From: Motilibacter peucedani
GTDB taxonomy: Bacteria > Actinomycetota > Actinomycetes > Motilibacterales > Motilibacteraceae
Assembly: GCF_003634695.1 (NCBI RefSeq)
Contig: NZ_RBWV01000012.1
Location: 432,819-467,448 of the forward strand
Reading direction: 5' to 3'
DNA length: 34,630 nt
Shown here: positions 17,582 to 26,573 of the stretch, one piece after another
Position numbering within the stretch: the first letter of the stretch is position 1
Layout of the letters: the number at the start of each line of letters is the position of its first letter
Notes under the pieces: generated by a model
What the model was told of the DNA's origin: nothing
The model's input: the letters and a program-made list of their open reading frames with translations, nothing else
Database searches by the model: none
Position numbers and translations under genes: made by a program

Positions 17582-18676
17582 ATGCACGTCGTCCTCGCCG
17601 GCGGTGGCACCGCTGGCCACGTCGAGCCCGCCCTCGCGCTCGCCGACGCCCTGCGCCGGGCCGACCCGGCCGTCGGCATCACGGCGCTGGGCACCAGCCG
17701 GGGGCTCGAGGCCCGGCTGGTGCCCGAGCGGGGCTACGACCTGGCGCTCATCCCGCCGGTGCCCGTGCCCCGCCGGCCGTCGCCCGAGCTGCTCCGCCTG
17801 CCGCTGCGCGTCGTCTCGGCGGTGCGCGAGACCTCAGCAGTCCTCTCCCGCGTCGGCGCCGACGTGGTGGTGGGTTTCGGCGGCTACGTCTCAGCTCCCG
17901 CCTATCTGGCGGGACGACGCCACGGCGTGCCCCTCGTGGTCCACGAGGCGAACGTGCGACCGGGGCTCGCCAACCGCCTCGGCGCCCGGCTGACACCGCA
18001 CGTGGCGAGCGCCTGGCCCGCCAGCCCCCTGCACGGCGCCACCTACGTCGGCATGCCCCTGCGGCGCTCGGTCTCGACGCTCGACCGCGCCGCCCGCCGG
18101 GCCGAGGCGCGGGCCCACTTCGGTCTCGACCCCGACCTGCCCTGCCTGCTGGTCTTCGGTGGTTCGCAGGGCGCGCGCACGCTCAACGAGGCGGCGTCCG
18201 GTGCCTCCGCCGCCCTCGGGGCAGCGGGCGTGCAGGTGCTGCACGGCGTCGGCCGCGGCAAGTCGGTCGAGGTGGCGTCACCGGCGCCCTACGTCGTGCG
18301 TGACTACCTCGACCGCATGGACCTCGCCTACGCCGCGGCCGACCTGGCCCTGTGCCGCTCGGGCGCCAGCACGTGCTCCGAGCTGGCCGCGGTCGGCCTG
18401 CCGGCGGTCTACGTCCCCTTCCCGCACGGCAACGGCGAGCAGCGGCTCAACGCCCAGCCCGTCGTCGAGGCGGGCGGCGGCCTGCTGGTCGACGACGCGA
18501 CGTGCACGGCTGAGTGGGTCGCCGCGAACCTCGCCCCGCTGGCCGCCGACGCCGCCCGGCTGGCCACGATGTCTGCAGCGGCCGCGCGGTTCGGGCGTCG
18601 CGACGCCGACGACCGGCTGGCGGCCATGGTGCTCGCCGCCGCCGCACCAGCCCACCGAGCAGGAGGACGATCGTGA
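17582..18676 (+). CDS. murG: Lipid II synthase MurG (UDP-GlcNAc transferase)
   Basis: A 364-residue GT-B glycosyltransferase that adds GlcNAc to lipid I on the inner face of the membrane. The glycine-rich N-terminal loop [15 protein letters not shown], the second loop [24 protein letters not shown] and the C-domain [11 protein letters not shown] are all present, plus the UDP-GlcNAc region [19 protein letters not shown]. Length is normal. One base separates it from ftsW, and its stop overlaps the murC GTG, so translation is coupled. Confidence 0.98.
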   Translation: MHVVLAGGGTAGHVEPALALADALRRADPAVGITALGTSRGLEARLVPERGYDLALIPPVPVPRRPSPELLRLPLRVVSAVRETSAVLSRVGADVVVGFGGYVSAPAYLAGRRHGVPLVVHEANVRPGLANRLGARLTPHVASAWPASPLHGATYVGMPLRRSVSTLDRAARRAEARAHFGLDPDLPCLLVFGGSQGARTLNEAASGASAALGAAGVQVLHGVGRGKSVEVASPAPYVVRDYLDRMDLAYAAADLALCRSGASTCSELAAVGLPAVYVPFPHGNGEQRLNAQPVVEAGGGLLVDDATCTAEWVAANLAPLAADAARLATMSAAAARFGRRDADDRLAAMVLAAAAPAHRAGGRS

Positions 18677-20091
18677 GCGCGGTCCCCGCCCCCGACCCCG
18701 TGCCGCCGGCCGACGCCCTGGGCCGCGTGCACTTCGTCGGCATCGGGGGCGCCGGCATGTCGGGCATCGCGCGCATCCTGCTGGCGCGGGGAGCCACCGT
18801 CTCGGGCAGCGACGCCCGCGACAGCCGAGCCCTGGCCGCCCTGCGCGCCCTGGGGGCGACCACCTTCGTCGGCCACGCGGCCGAGCACGTCGCCGGGGCC
18901 GACACGGTCGTGGTCTCGAGCGCGATCCGGCCCGAGAACCCTGAGCTGGTCGAGGCCCGCGCCCGCGGGCTCCTCGTCCTGCCGCGCGCCGCGGCCCTGG
19001 CGGCGGTGATGGCCGGGCGTCGGGCGATCGCCGTCGCCGGCACCCACGGCAAGACCACGACGACCTCGATGCTCACCGTGGCGCTGCAGCACTGCGGCGC
19101 CGACCCGTCGTTCGCGATCGGCGGCAGCCTCAACGAGTCCGGCGCCAACGCCCACAACGGCTCCGGCGACCTGTTCGTCGCCGAGGCCGACGAGAGCGAC
19201 GGCTCGTTCCTCATCTACACGCCTGCTGCGGCGATCGTCACCAACGTCGAGCCCGACCACCTCGACCACTACGTCACGGGCGAGGCGGTCGACGAGGCGT
19301 TCGTGCAGTTCACCCGACGAGTGGTGCCAGGTGGCTTGCTCGTCACCTGCGCCGACGACCCGGGCGCGGTGCGCCTGGCGCAGCGGGCGCGCGCCGAGGG
19401 CGTGGAGGTCCGCACCTACGGCGAGTCGGAGGCCGCAGACGTACGCCTCGAGTCGCTCGTCGTCGCGGGCGCCGGCTCCAGCGCGCGGGCGGTGGCCGAC
19501 GGCTCCCGCGTCGGCGAGCTCACGCTGCGGGTGCCGGGACGGCACAACGCGCTCAACGCGGCCGCGGCGCTGACCATGGCCACCGGGCTCGGCTTCGCCG
19601 CCGAGCAGGTGCTCGAGGGGCTCGGCCGCTTCACCGGCACCCGGCGCCGGTTCGAGGCCAAGGGCACCGCGGGCGGCGTGCGCGTCTACGACGACTACGC
19701 CCACCACCCGACCGAGGTCGAGGCGACCCTGCGCGCGGCCCGCTCGGTCGCGCACGGCGGCCGGGTCGTCGTCGCCTTCCAGCCGCACCGCTACTCCCGC
19801 ACGGCCGCGTTCAGCGATGAGTTCGGCCGCTCGCTCGCCTTCGCCGACGAGGTGGTCGTGATGGACGTCTACGCCGCGGGGGAGGACCCGCTGCCCGGGG
19901 CCACGGGCGAGGCGGTCGCCGCCGCGGTGCCGCTGGCGCCCGGCTCGGTGCACTACGAGCCGTCGTGGTCGGCGGTCGCTGGTCGGCTGGCCGCAGCCGC
20001 CCGCCCCGGCGACATCGTGCTGACCCTCGGCGCCGGCGACGTGACCATGATCGGGCCCGAGGTGCTGGCGCTGCTGGCGGAGCGAGCGTGA
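18673..20091 (+). CDS. murC: UDP-N-acetylmuramate--L-alanine ligase MurC
   Basis: A 472-residue Mur ligase that attaches the first stem residue, L-alanine, to UDP-MurNAc. The N-terminal [21 protein letters not shown] binds UDP, the ATP loop is [14 protein letters not shown], and [19 protein letters not shown] and [10 protein letters not shown] are MurC landmarks. The GTG at 18673 has AGGAGG about 8 bases upstream and overlaps the murG stop. The frame is open further upstream, but that part is murG coding. It is followed by ftsQ with another GTGA overlap. Confidence 0.98.
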   Translation: MSAVPAPDPVPPADALGRVHFVGIGGAGMSGIARILLARGATVSGSDARDSRALAALRALGATTFVGHAAEHVAGADTVVVSSAIRPENPELVEARARGLLVLPRAAALAAVMAGRRAIAVAGTHGKTTTTSMLTVALQHCGADPSFAIGGSLNESGANAHNGSGDLFVAEADESDGSFLIYTPAAAIVTNVEPDHLDHYVTGEAVDEAFVQFTRRVVPGGLLVTCADDPGAVRLAQRARAEGVEVRTYGESEAADVRLESLVVAGAGSSARAVADGSRVGELTLRVPGRHNALNAAAALTMATGLGFAAEQVLEGLGRFTGTRRRFEAKGTAGGVRVYDDYAHHPTEVEATLRAARSVAHGGRVVVAFQPHRYSRTAAFSDEFGRSLAFADEVVVMDVYAAGEDPLPGATGEAVAAAVPLAPGSVHYEPSWSAVAGRLAAAARPGDIVLTLGAGDVTMIGPEVLALLAERA

Positions 20092-20855
20092 GGGGCCACG
20101 ACGTCTCGCGCCCCGGCGCGACGATGACCCGGCCGGCGCCGCGGCCGCGCGCCGCCGGCCCGCGGGCGCGCGGGCCGCTGCTGCCCGGCCGTGCGCGCAT
20201 CGCGATCGCCCTCGTGCTCACGCTCGTGGTCGCCGCCGGCTGGGCGGTGCTCGGCACCTCGCTGCTGGGTCTGCGCACGGTCGAGGTCCGCGGCACCACG
20301 ACCCTGACCGCGGCCGAGGTGCGCAGGGCGGCCGGCGTACGCACCGGCTTCCCGCTCGCGCGCGTGCCGCTGTCGTCGGTGCAGGAGCGCGTCGGCGACC
20401 TCCCGGTCGTGCGCACCGTCCACGCCGCCCGCAAGTGGCCGCACACGCTGGTGGTCACCGTGCAGGACCGCGAGCCGGTCGGCGTCGTCGCCGACGGCGG
20501 CGGCTGGTCCTACGTCGACGCGACCGGTGCGGCGTTCGCGCCCGCGCCGGCCGAGGAGGCCAAGGACCCGCTGGGCCACCCGGTGCTGCGCACCCGCAAG
20601 GGCGACGTCGCCGCCCTGCGCTCGGCCGCCCGGGTCGTCGCGGCGCTGCCCGACACGCTGCTCGGCTCGGTGGCGCACGTCGACGCCAGCACGGCCGACA
20701 GCGTCACGCTCGTGCTGCGCTCGGGCAAGTCCGTGGTCTGGGGCAGCCCCGACCGCTCCGCGCGCAAGGCCACCGTCGCCACGGTGCTGATGAAGTCGGT
20801 CGCCGACGGCAAGACCTACGACGTCAGCGCGCCGGACGCTCCCACCGTCCGGTGA
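20088..20855 (+). CDS. ftsQ: Cell division protein FtsQ
   Basis: A 255-residue bitopic protein. A basic cytoplasmic N-terminus of about 35 residues is followed by one membrane span (IAIALVLTLVVAAGWAVL) and a POTRA domain beginning at LGLRTVEVRGTTTLTAAEV. The FtsQ beta domain follows (VVRTVHAARKWPHTLVVTVQDREPVGVV). FtsQ recruits FtsL/FtsB to the septum. I chose the GTG at 20088 because it overlaps the murC stop; an ATG at 20124 is an alternative. Unusually, its stop overlaps an ABC permease start, and ftsZ, which normally follows, is absent from the window. Confidence 0.95.
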   Translation: MRGHDVSRPGATMTRPAPRPRAAGPRARGPLLPGRARIAIALVLTLVVAAGWAVLGTSLLGLRTVEVRGTTTLTAAEVRRAAGVRTGFPLARVPLSSVQERVGDLPVVRTVHAARKWPHTLVVTVQDREPVGVVADGGGWSYVDATGAAFAPAPAEEAKDPLGHPVLRTRKGDVAALRSAARVVAALPDTLLGSVAHVDASTADSVTLVLRSGKSVVWGSPDRSARKATVATVLMKSVADGKTYDVSAPDAPTVR

Positions 20856-23503
20856 GCCGGCGTCCCCGGTTCGCCGTCGGGCTCGCCCTGCTCACGGCGC
20901 TGCTCGTGGCCGTGGGCGTCTCGGCACCGCTGCTGGTCGCGGCCGCGGGCGAGGGCGCGTGGGAGCAGGACCGCGACCGGCTCGGGACGACCACGCTCGG
21001 CGCCACCGTCCTCTCCGGCACCCGCTCCCGTTTCAACGGCAGCGTCGCCAACGACCGCGTGGCGCAGGTGCCGGCGCTCGACGCGGCGCTCGACGCGCAG
21101 GCGAAGGCCCTCGGGCTGCCGGCTCCCGTCGAGCTGCCGGACGTGACCGGCCTGCTCGCGACCGGCGCCGGGCGCGTCGAGAAGGCGCAGGTCTTCGCGC
21201 GTACGGAGGCTGAAGCCCGCCTCGAGCTGCTGAGCGGCGGGCCTGCGACGACCGGCGTGCTCGTCCCCTCGCGCCTGGCGACGGCGCTGTCGCTGCGCGC
21301 GGGCGGCACGCTGCAGCTGCGGGCGACCGACCTCACCGGCCACCCCCGCAGCGTCGCCCTGCCGGTCGCCGGCGTCTACCGGGAGCCGGCCCTGCCGGTC
21401 GGGCCCTACTGGGAGGGCCAGGCCTACCGCTTCTTCGTGCCGCTGCCGAACCCGCGCACCGGCGACCTCGACTACCCCGAAGCGCCGGTCGTCGCCGCGC
21501 CGGCGCTGGTGCGCTCGGTCGCGACCTCGCTCGAGCAGCCGGTCGACCTCGAGTACGCGTTCCCCCTCCCGTCACACGCCTCGCGCGCCCAGGCCGAGGC
21601 GGCAGCCGTGCGCCAGCAGCAGCTCACCCTGCGGGTCGGTGCACCTCCGCTCGCCGACCGGTTCGACGCGGTGGGCGAGCCGGCGCTGGTGCGGACCTCG
21701 CTCGCGAACGTGCTCACGCGCACCCGCAGCACCGTCTCGTTGCTGACCCCGCCGGTGCGGGCCGTCGGCTACGGCGGTGCCGGCGCCGCGCTGCTCCTGG
21801 TCGGCGTGTGGGCCGCTCAGCGCGTGCGCCGGCGCGAGGTGCAGCTGCGCGCGCTGGTGGCCCGCGGCCTGTCGCCCGCGCAGGCCGGGTGGCGGGCAGC
21901 CGTCGAGGCGCTGCCCGCCGTCGTCGTGGGGACGCTGCTCGGTGCGGGGGCGGGTGCGGCGGCGGTGCGTGCGCTCGGTCCCGCGGGGCGCTTCCCCGAG
22001 GGCTGGCTCGGCGACGCCTGGCCGGTCGTGGTCGTCTGCGCACTGCTCGTGCTGGTGGAGGTGGCGGTCGTGACGGCGGTCGCCGTCGCGCGCATGGGGC
22101 AGATCGGGGTAGGCGCCGCGCAGCAGCTGCTGGGCCGGGTGCCGTGGGTGCCGGTCACCGCCGCCGTCGCGGTCGTCGCCGCCCTGCCGCTCGTCGACGG
22201 TCGGCCGCGCGACGACGGTGGCCTCGGGGTCGTCACCCTGGGCGTACCCCTGCTCGTGGTCGCCGCCGCCAGCGGCGTCGTCGTGTCGGTGCTGCAGCGC
22301 GCGGCGCGCCCCGTGCGCGGCCCGGCGGCGCGGCTGCCGGCCGGCGCCTACCTCGGCGTACGCCGGGTGCTGGCCGCCGCCTCGGCCACCCGCCTGGTCG
22401 TGGTGGCGACGGCGGTCGCGCTGGGCCTCGTCGTCTACGCCGGCGCGCTGGCCGCGTCGACCTCGCGCACCCTGCACGCCAAGGCGGTGGTGGCCGTGGG
22501 CGCCGACTACGTCGCAGACGTCAACGCCGGGCACGAGTCCCCGGCGCTCCCGGCGGGCGCCACGCTCGTTCAGCGCGCCCGGGGCATCGACCTCGCGCCC
22601 GGCGGCCTGTCGACCGACGTGCTGGCCGTCGACCCGGCCGGCTTCGGCCGGGTCGCCGACTGGGAGCCCGGCTTCGCCGACCGCCCGCTGCCCGAGCTGC
22701 TGGCAGCGCTCGTCCCGCGCGCCGGAGCTGCCGACCGGGTGCCCGTCGTCGTGGCCGGTCCGGTGCCCGACCAGGTGCTCACCTCGACCGGCGGCCGGCT
22801 CACGCTCGACTTCGGCGCCTACCAGGTGCAGGCGCAGGTCGTGGGCCGTGCCTCCGCCTTCCCCGGCATGCCGTCGACGCGGCCGATGCTCGTGGCGGCC
22901 CGCGCGCCCCTGACCGCCGCGCTGCACGCGGCCGGCCAGGACATCGACCTCGTGCTGCAGCGCCAGGTCTGGGGCAGGGGCGACGACCGTCCTCTGCTCC
23001 AGGCGTCGGGGCCCGACACGACCGCGGTCGACCCTGCGGCGGTGCGCACCACCAGCGACTTCCTGGCTCGGCCGGCGCTGCGGGCGCAGAGCTGGACGCT
23101 GGGCTACCTGCGGGCGGTCGCCGCGTGCGCCGGGGTGCTCGGCCTCGCGGGGCTCGCGCTCTACGCGGCCGCCCAGCAGCGCCGCCGCACCGTCGCGTCG
23201 GTGCTGCTCGACCGGATGGGCCTGGCGCGCCGCTCGGCGCTCGCCGCTGCCGCTGTCGAGCTGGGGCTGCTCGCGCTGGTGGCCGCCGTGCTGGGCGCCG
23301 GTCTCGGCCTGCCGACCGCGCGGCTGGTGCTCGACACGCTCGACCCCGTGCCGGCCCTGCCGCCGGGGCCGGTCTTCGAGGTCCCTCTGCCTGCGCTGCT
23401 CGCGGTCGCCGTGGGGGTGGTGCTCCTCGTGGCGGTCGGGTCCGTGCTCGTCGACTCGCTGGCGCGGCGCGCCCCCCGAGGGCAGGTGCTGCGCGGTGGC
23501 TGA
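20852..23503 (+). CDS. FtsX-like ABC transporter permease
   Basis: An 883-residue membrane protein. One N-terminal span (FAVGLALLTALLVAVGVSA) precedes a large extracellular domain (residues about 30-300), then several spans around 310-520, a second extracellular domain (about 540-740) and three to four C-terminal spans ending in LVAVGSVLVDSLARR. This duplicated layout fits FtsX/MacB-type permeases, which pass mechanical signals or extrude lipoproteins and peptides rather than small solutes. The GTG at 20852 overlaps the ftsQ stop, and its own end overlaps the first ATPase gene by 8 bases, so the three transporter genes and ftsQ look like one coupled unit. The substrate is unknown. Confidence 0.88.
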   Translation: MSRRPRFAVGLALLTALLVAVGVSAPLLVAAAGEGAWEQDRDRLGTTTLGATVLSGTRSRFNGSVANDRVAQVPALDAALDAQAKALGLPAPVELPDVTGLLATGAGRVEKAQVFARTEAEARLELLSGGPATTGVLVPSRLATALSLRAGGTLQLRATDLTGHPRSVALPVAGVYREPALPVGPYWEGQAYRFFVPLPNPRTGDLDYPEAPVVAAPALVRSVATSLEQPVDLEYAFPLPSHASRAQAEAAAVRQQQLTLRVGAPPLADRFDAVGEPALVRTSLANVLTRTRSTVSLLTPPVRAVGYGGAGAALLLVGVWAAQRVRRREVQLRALVARGLSPAQAGWRAAVEALPAVVVGTLLGAGAGAAAVRALGPAGRFPEGWLGDAWPVVVVCALLVLVEVAVVTAVAVARMGQIGVGAAQQLLGRVPWVPVTAAVAVVAALPLVDGRPRDDGGLGVVTLGVPLLVVAAASGVVVSVLQRAARPVRGPAARLPAGAYLGVRRVLAAASATRLVVVATAVALGLVVYAGALAASTSRTLHAKAVVAVGADYVADVNAGHESPALPAGATLVQRARGIDLAPGGLSTDVLAVDPAGFGRVADWEPGFADRPLPELLAALVPRAGAADRVPVVVAGPVPDQVLTSTGGRLTLDFGAYQVQAQVVGRASAFPGMPSTRPMLVAARAPLTAALHAAGQDIDLVLQRQVWGRGDDRPLLQASGPDTTAVDPAAVRTTSDFLARPALRAQSWTLGYLRAVAACAGVLGLAGLALYAAAQQRRRTVASVLLDRMGLARRSALAAAAVELGLLALVAAVLGAGLGLPTARLVLDTLDPVPALPPGPVFEVPLPALLAVAVGVVLLVAVGSVLVDSLARRAPRGQVLRGG

Positions 23504-24317
23504 GCACGCGGCGTCGTGCGAGGGCGTCGTGCGCATCTACTGGTCGCCCGGCGGCGAGGTGCACGCGCTCAAGGGCGTCGACGCCGTCCTGCCGGCGGGC
23601 AGCCTCACCGCGCTCACCGGTCCCTCCGGCTCGGGCAAGACCTCGCTGCTCAAGATCCTCGCAGCGCAGGACCGGCCGACCGCAGGCCTGGCCGTGGTGG
23701 CGGGCGAGCCGCTCACCGCGCTGTCCGGCCGCCGGCTGCGGGCCCTGCGCCGCAGGCACATCGGCTACGTCTTCGCCCGGCCGCCCGACAACCTGCAGCC
23801 CGAGCTGACCGTCGTCGGGCACCTGCGCGAGGCGGGGCGGCTGCGCGGGCTGCCCCGGCCGGTCGTGCGCCAGGAGACCGAGGAGCTCGTCGGCCTGCTG
23901 GGCCTCACCGAGCGCGCCGACCACCGGCCCGACCAGCTCTCGGGCGGCGAGCAGCAGCGGCTCGCGTTCGCCCAGGCGGTGGTGGGGTCGCCGGCGCTCG
24001 TCGTCGCCGACGAGCCGACCGGCGAGCTCGACTCAGCAACCACAGCAGACCTCCTCGGCGTCGTGCGCCGTCTCGCCCACCGGGGCACGACCGTGCTGGT
24101 GGCTACGCACGACCCTCAGGCGGCCGAGGTCGCCGACCAGGTGCTCGCCATGCGCTCCGGCACCATCGCCGCCGAGCAGGTCGCGGGACGCCGGCTGGCG
24201 GTCATCGACGGCAACGGCCGCCTCCAGCTCCCCGACGAGGTGCTGCGCCGCTTCCACACCCGCCGTGTCGAGATCGACGTCGACGAGAGCGGCGTGCACC
24301 TGCGGGAGCCGTCGTGA
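23496..24317 (+). CDS. ABC transporter ATPase 1, Q-loop variant with AbrB-like C-terminal tail
   Basis: A 273-residue ATPase of the LolD/MacB group. Walker A is GPSGSGKT (42-49), the signature LSGGEQQR (148-155), Walker B ALVVADE with catalytic E173, and the switch His is H205. The Q-loop position reads YVFARPPDN, with Ala94 where Gln is expected. After the ATPase domain, residues 233-271 (VIDGNGRLQLPDEVL then VEIDVDESGVHL) resemble the SpoVT/AbrB swapped-hairpin pattern. It should pair with the second ATPase and the large permease. Both oddities are read by eye from sequence. Confidence 0.93.
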   Translation: MAEHAASCEGVVRIYWSPGGEVHALKGVDAVLPAGSLTALTGPSGSGKTSLLKILAAQDRPTAGLAVVAGEPLTALSGRRLRALRRRHIGYVFARPPDNLQPELTVVGHLREAGRLRGLPRPVVRQETEELVGLLGLTERADHRPDQLSGGEQQRLAFAQAVVGSPALVVADEPTGELDSATTADLLGVVRRLAHRGTTVLVATHDPQAAEVADQVLAMRSGTIAAEQVAGRRLAVIDGNGRLQLPDEVLRRFHTRRVEIDVDESGVHLREPS

Positions 24318-24982
24318 GCGTCCTGTCCACCCAGCCCGTGCTGTCGGTGCGCGGCGTGACCAAGGCGTACCGACGGGGTCGCGAGACGGTCCACGCGCTG
24401 CGCGGCGTCGACCTCGAGGTCGCGCCCGGCGAGGTCGTCGTGCTGCTCGGGCGCTCCGGCTCCGGCAAGACCACGCTGCTCAACTGCGTCGCGGGCTGGG
24501 AGGCGCCCGACAGCGGCGCGGTCGAGGTGCTGTCGACGACCGGTACGCCCTGGCAGCAGGTCGCGGTCGTGCCGCAGCGCTTCGGGCTGCTCGACGAGCT
24601 GACCCTCGCCGAGAACGTCGCCCTGCCCGCGCGTCTCGCCGGCTCGCCCGAGCCGGAGGCCGCCGCACGCGAGCTGCTCGAGGAGCTCGGCCTGGCGGTC
24701 GTCCTCGACCGGCTGCCGGCCGAGGTGTCGCTGGGGGAGGCGCAGCGCGCGGCGCTGGCCCGCGCGCTCGTCGTCAGGCCGACCCTGCTGCTCGCCGACG
24801 AGCCGACCGGGCGCCTCGACGAGGCGCTGTCGGTGAAGGTCGCCGCACTCGTACGCCGCCGCTGCCACGAGCAGGGCAGCGCGGCGCTGCTCGCCAGCCA
24901 CGACGCCCTGACCGCCGCGTCCGCCGACCGGGTCGTGCGGCTGCACGACGGTCAGCTGCGCGAGGAGAGCCCTGCGACGTAG
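24314..24982 (+). CDS. ABC transporter ATPase 2, degenerate signature motif
   Basis: A 222-residue ATPase. Walker A is GRSGSGKT (46-53), the Q-loop VVPQRFGLLDEL has a normal Gln88, Walker B is TLLLADE with E163, and the switch His is H196. The signature motif, usually LSGGQ, reads VSLGE (138-142), so the second residue Ser and fourth Gly remain but the first Gly is Leu. The GTG start overlaps the previous stop. It is a compact ATPase without extra domains. The last 31 bases overlap the convergent DinB gene. Confidence 0.93.
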   Translation: MSVLSTQPVLSVRGVTKAYRRGRETVHALRGVDLEVAPGEVVVLLGRSGSGKTTLLNCVAGWEAPDSGAVEVLSTTGTPWQQVAVVPQRFGLLDELTLAENVALPARLAGSPEPEAAARELLEELGLAVVLDRLPAEVSLGEAQRAALARALVVRPTLLLADEPTGRLDEALSVKVAALVRRRCHEQGSAALLASHDALTAASADRVVRLHDGQLREESPAT

Positions 24983-25464
24983 GCGGCCTGGCCGACGTGC
25001 TGCAGGTCGTCGCTGATGATGCTCACCAGGCGCACGGCGAGGGTGACCGGCGGGTCGAAGTTCTCGTCGACGACCCGGTCGAGGTCGGCCTCGGTGACGC
25101 CCGCGAGCCAGCCGACGGTGCGCCCGTGCACGGCGTCGAGGTAGTCGAGCAGCACCTGCGGGTCCTCGGGCCGCACCTGGGCGACCTGCTCGGGGGAGAA
25201 GCCGTAGCCGGTCTCCGCGTCGTCGAAGGGCAGCTGCATCCGGCCCGCGAACCCCTGCGAGGTCCACACCTGCTCTGAGCCGGCGGCGTCGGCGATGTGG
25301 TCGTCCTGCACCCGCGCCAGGTGCCAGGCCAGCCAGGCGACCGAGTTGCCGCGGCCGTCGGGCCGGGCCGCGAGCTGGTCGGCGGTGAGGCCCTCGACGG
25401 CGGAGTGCAGCGTCTGCTGCACGCGGCCGAACGCGTCGGTGAGGATGTCGATGGCGTTGGTCAT
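24952..25464 (-). CDS. DinB-like (DUF664 / mycothiol-transferase type) protein
   Basis: A 170-residue four-helix protein. The pattern SVAWLAWHLARVQDDHIAD early and SDDLQHVGQAAYVAG late supplies the histidines of the DinB metal site. Members in actinobacteria often use mycothiol for isomerisation or detoxification, but the substrate cannot be read. It begins with an ATG at 25464 and ends inside the 3' end of the second ATPase gene, in convergent orientation. It marks the last gene before the looser accessory region. Confidence 0.88.
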   Translation of the reverse strand: MTNAIDILTDAFGRVQQTLHSAVEGLTADQLAARPDGRGNSVAWLAWHLARVQDDHIADAAGSEQVWTSQGFAGRMQLPFDDAETGYGFSPEQVAQVRPEDPQVLLDYLDAVHGRTVGWLAGVTEADLDRVVDENFDPPVTLAVRLVSIISDDLQHVGQAAYVAGLSSRS

Positions 25465-25675
25465 GGGGACACCGTACGTACGCGGCTGACGACTGGGCGA
25501 GGCCGTCGCCCGGTACCGCAGCCCGTCACACGCGGCGTTGCGCTCCTAAGGTCCGGTCGTCCGCGGATGCACTGACATGCCGATGAGCGAGCCCGCGGAA
25601 CACCCACGCATCGCTGTTGAGTGGACGTGTCGCTGCCCGCGCTTCTGGCTGCCCCGGGCTTCGCGATCGAGCCGA

Positions 25676-25693
25676 AGGTCGCATATGCGACCT
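25676..25693. promoter_or_regulatory. Perfect 18-bp palindrome, candidate operator
   Basis: AGGTCGCATATGCGACCT reads the same on both strands with no spacer. It lies about 55 bases upstream of the preferred start of the following membrane-protein gene. Perfect 18-bp symmetry suits a dimeric repressor such as a TetR or GntR type, but no such regulator is encoded in the window. The rest of 25465-25748 shows nothing else I recognise. Confidence 0.5.
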
Positions 25694-25748
25694 GCTTCAT
25701 CTTGAGGGTAAGACGGCTAGCCGGCGACGCCCTGGTCAACTTGCCAGA

Positions 25749-26117
25749 GTGCCGCTCGCCTTCATCGCCGTAGCCATCTCGCTGGCGCTTCTGGAGGCGG
25801 CCCTCGTGCCTGAGGCCAAGGTCTTCGGATGGCCGACGGTGGCCATCGCGATGTCTGCTTGGCCGATCTTCGGAGCTGTCGGCTTTGTGGCCCTCAAGGG
25901 AAGCAACGGCGCTGGCGCGGAACATGCCATCGCCTGGATGTTTACACTCCTCTACCTCAGCTGCCTGGTCGTCACGCAGGGCCGCCCACTGCTGGTGATG
26001 AACCAACTGATCGACGACGACCCGCACTTCACACCACGGTTGCGTAAGCAGAGCCGAAGAGCGCAATGGCTCCTCATTGCCGTCTTATGTGTTGGCGCCG
26101 GGCTGCCCCTGCTCTGA
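25749..26117 (+). CDS. Small polytopic membrane protein, unknown function
   Basis: I do not recognise a family. From the GTG at 25749 the product is 122 residues with four likely membrane spans: PLAFIAVAISLALLEAAL, VAIAMSAWPIFGAVGFVAL, AWMFTLLYLSCLVV and QWLLIAVLCVGAGLPLL, separated by a short acidic/basic loop (DDDPHFTPRLRKQSRR). No ribosome binding site is evident. The frame is open back to a TTG at 25617 (166 residues), but that extension covers the palindrome and looks non-conserved. Codon use is less GC-biased than in the dcw genes. Nothing is visible between its end and 26245. Confidence 0.6.
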   Translation: MPLAFIAVAISLALLEAALVPEAKVFGWPTVAIAMSAWPIFGAVGFVALKGSNGAGAEHAIAWMFTLLYLSCLVVTQGRPLLVMNQLIDDDPHFTPRLRKQSRRAQWLLIAVLCVGAGLPLL

Positions 26118-26245
26118 GTGCCCACCTCTGTTCCTGGTCGAATGGGACTCGATCGGCAGGGGTCCTGGCGCGAGCCCTCGTACCAAAGCCGGCCGCCGTC
26201 AGTGGGCGGAGCCGCTCGGCGATGCAGCGCGCTCGTGATACTGGG

Positions 26246-26503
26246 TCACCTTATTCGGTCCGTCAGCAGCTCGTTCAGCCCGGCGGCGAGCCCTGCACAC
26301 ACACTGGCGCCGGGTGCACTCGCCTCGCCGAACCAGCGTAGGAAGATCGCGTGTACGTCGTCAGGTGTGACCGGCGGCCGTAGCCTCAGCAGGTCCGCCA
26401 CCTCCGGGTCGTACTCGTCCTCTGGACACTCGAGCGCGATCAGGCCGACAGGGTCGACGCTGTTAACAAGCGCGCGGACAGCGAGGAACAGCTCAGGTGC
26501 CAC
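26246..26503 (-). CDS. Small DUF1871-like protein
   Basis: An 85-residue acidic protein from a GTG at 26503. The stretch DPVGLIALECPEDEYDPEVADLL matches the pattern I know from DUF1871/YugE-like small proteins (DP-x-G-L ... P-x-DEYDPE). These are typically stand-alone, single-domain and of unknown function, and some resemble immunity proteins in size and setting. The later RWFGEASAPG is also plausible for the group. No clear ribosome binding site. Assignment is from recalled motif resemblance only. Confidence 0.6.
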   Translation of the reverse strand: MAPELFLAVRALVNSVDPVGLIALECPEDEYDPEVADLLRLRPPVTPDDVHAIFLRWFGEASAPGASVCAGLAAGLNELLTDRIR

Positions 26504-26573
26504 CCCGCCATGATCGCGCAGGACGCACGCACTTGCCGCCGTCAGCGCACCTCCGACGTGCGCTCCGTGCCGA

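Noticed and set aside
20856-24982. ftsZ hidden after ftsQ
   Set aside because: No GGGTGTG tubulin signature or FtsZ-like frame is visible; the region is fully occupied by the ABC permease and two ATPases.
25617-25748. N-terminal extension of the small membrane protein from a TTG
   Set aside because: The extension runs across a perfect 18-bp palindrome and reads as Arg/Gly-rich sequence; the membrane spans begin right after the GTG at 25749.
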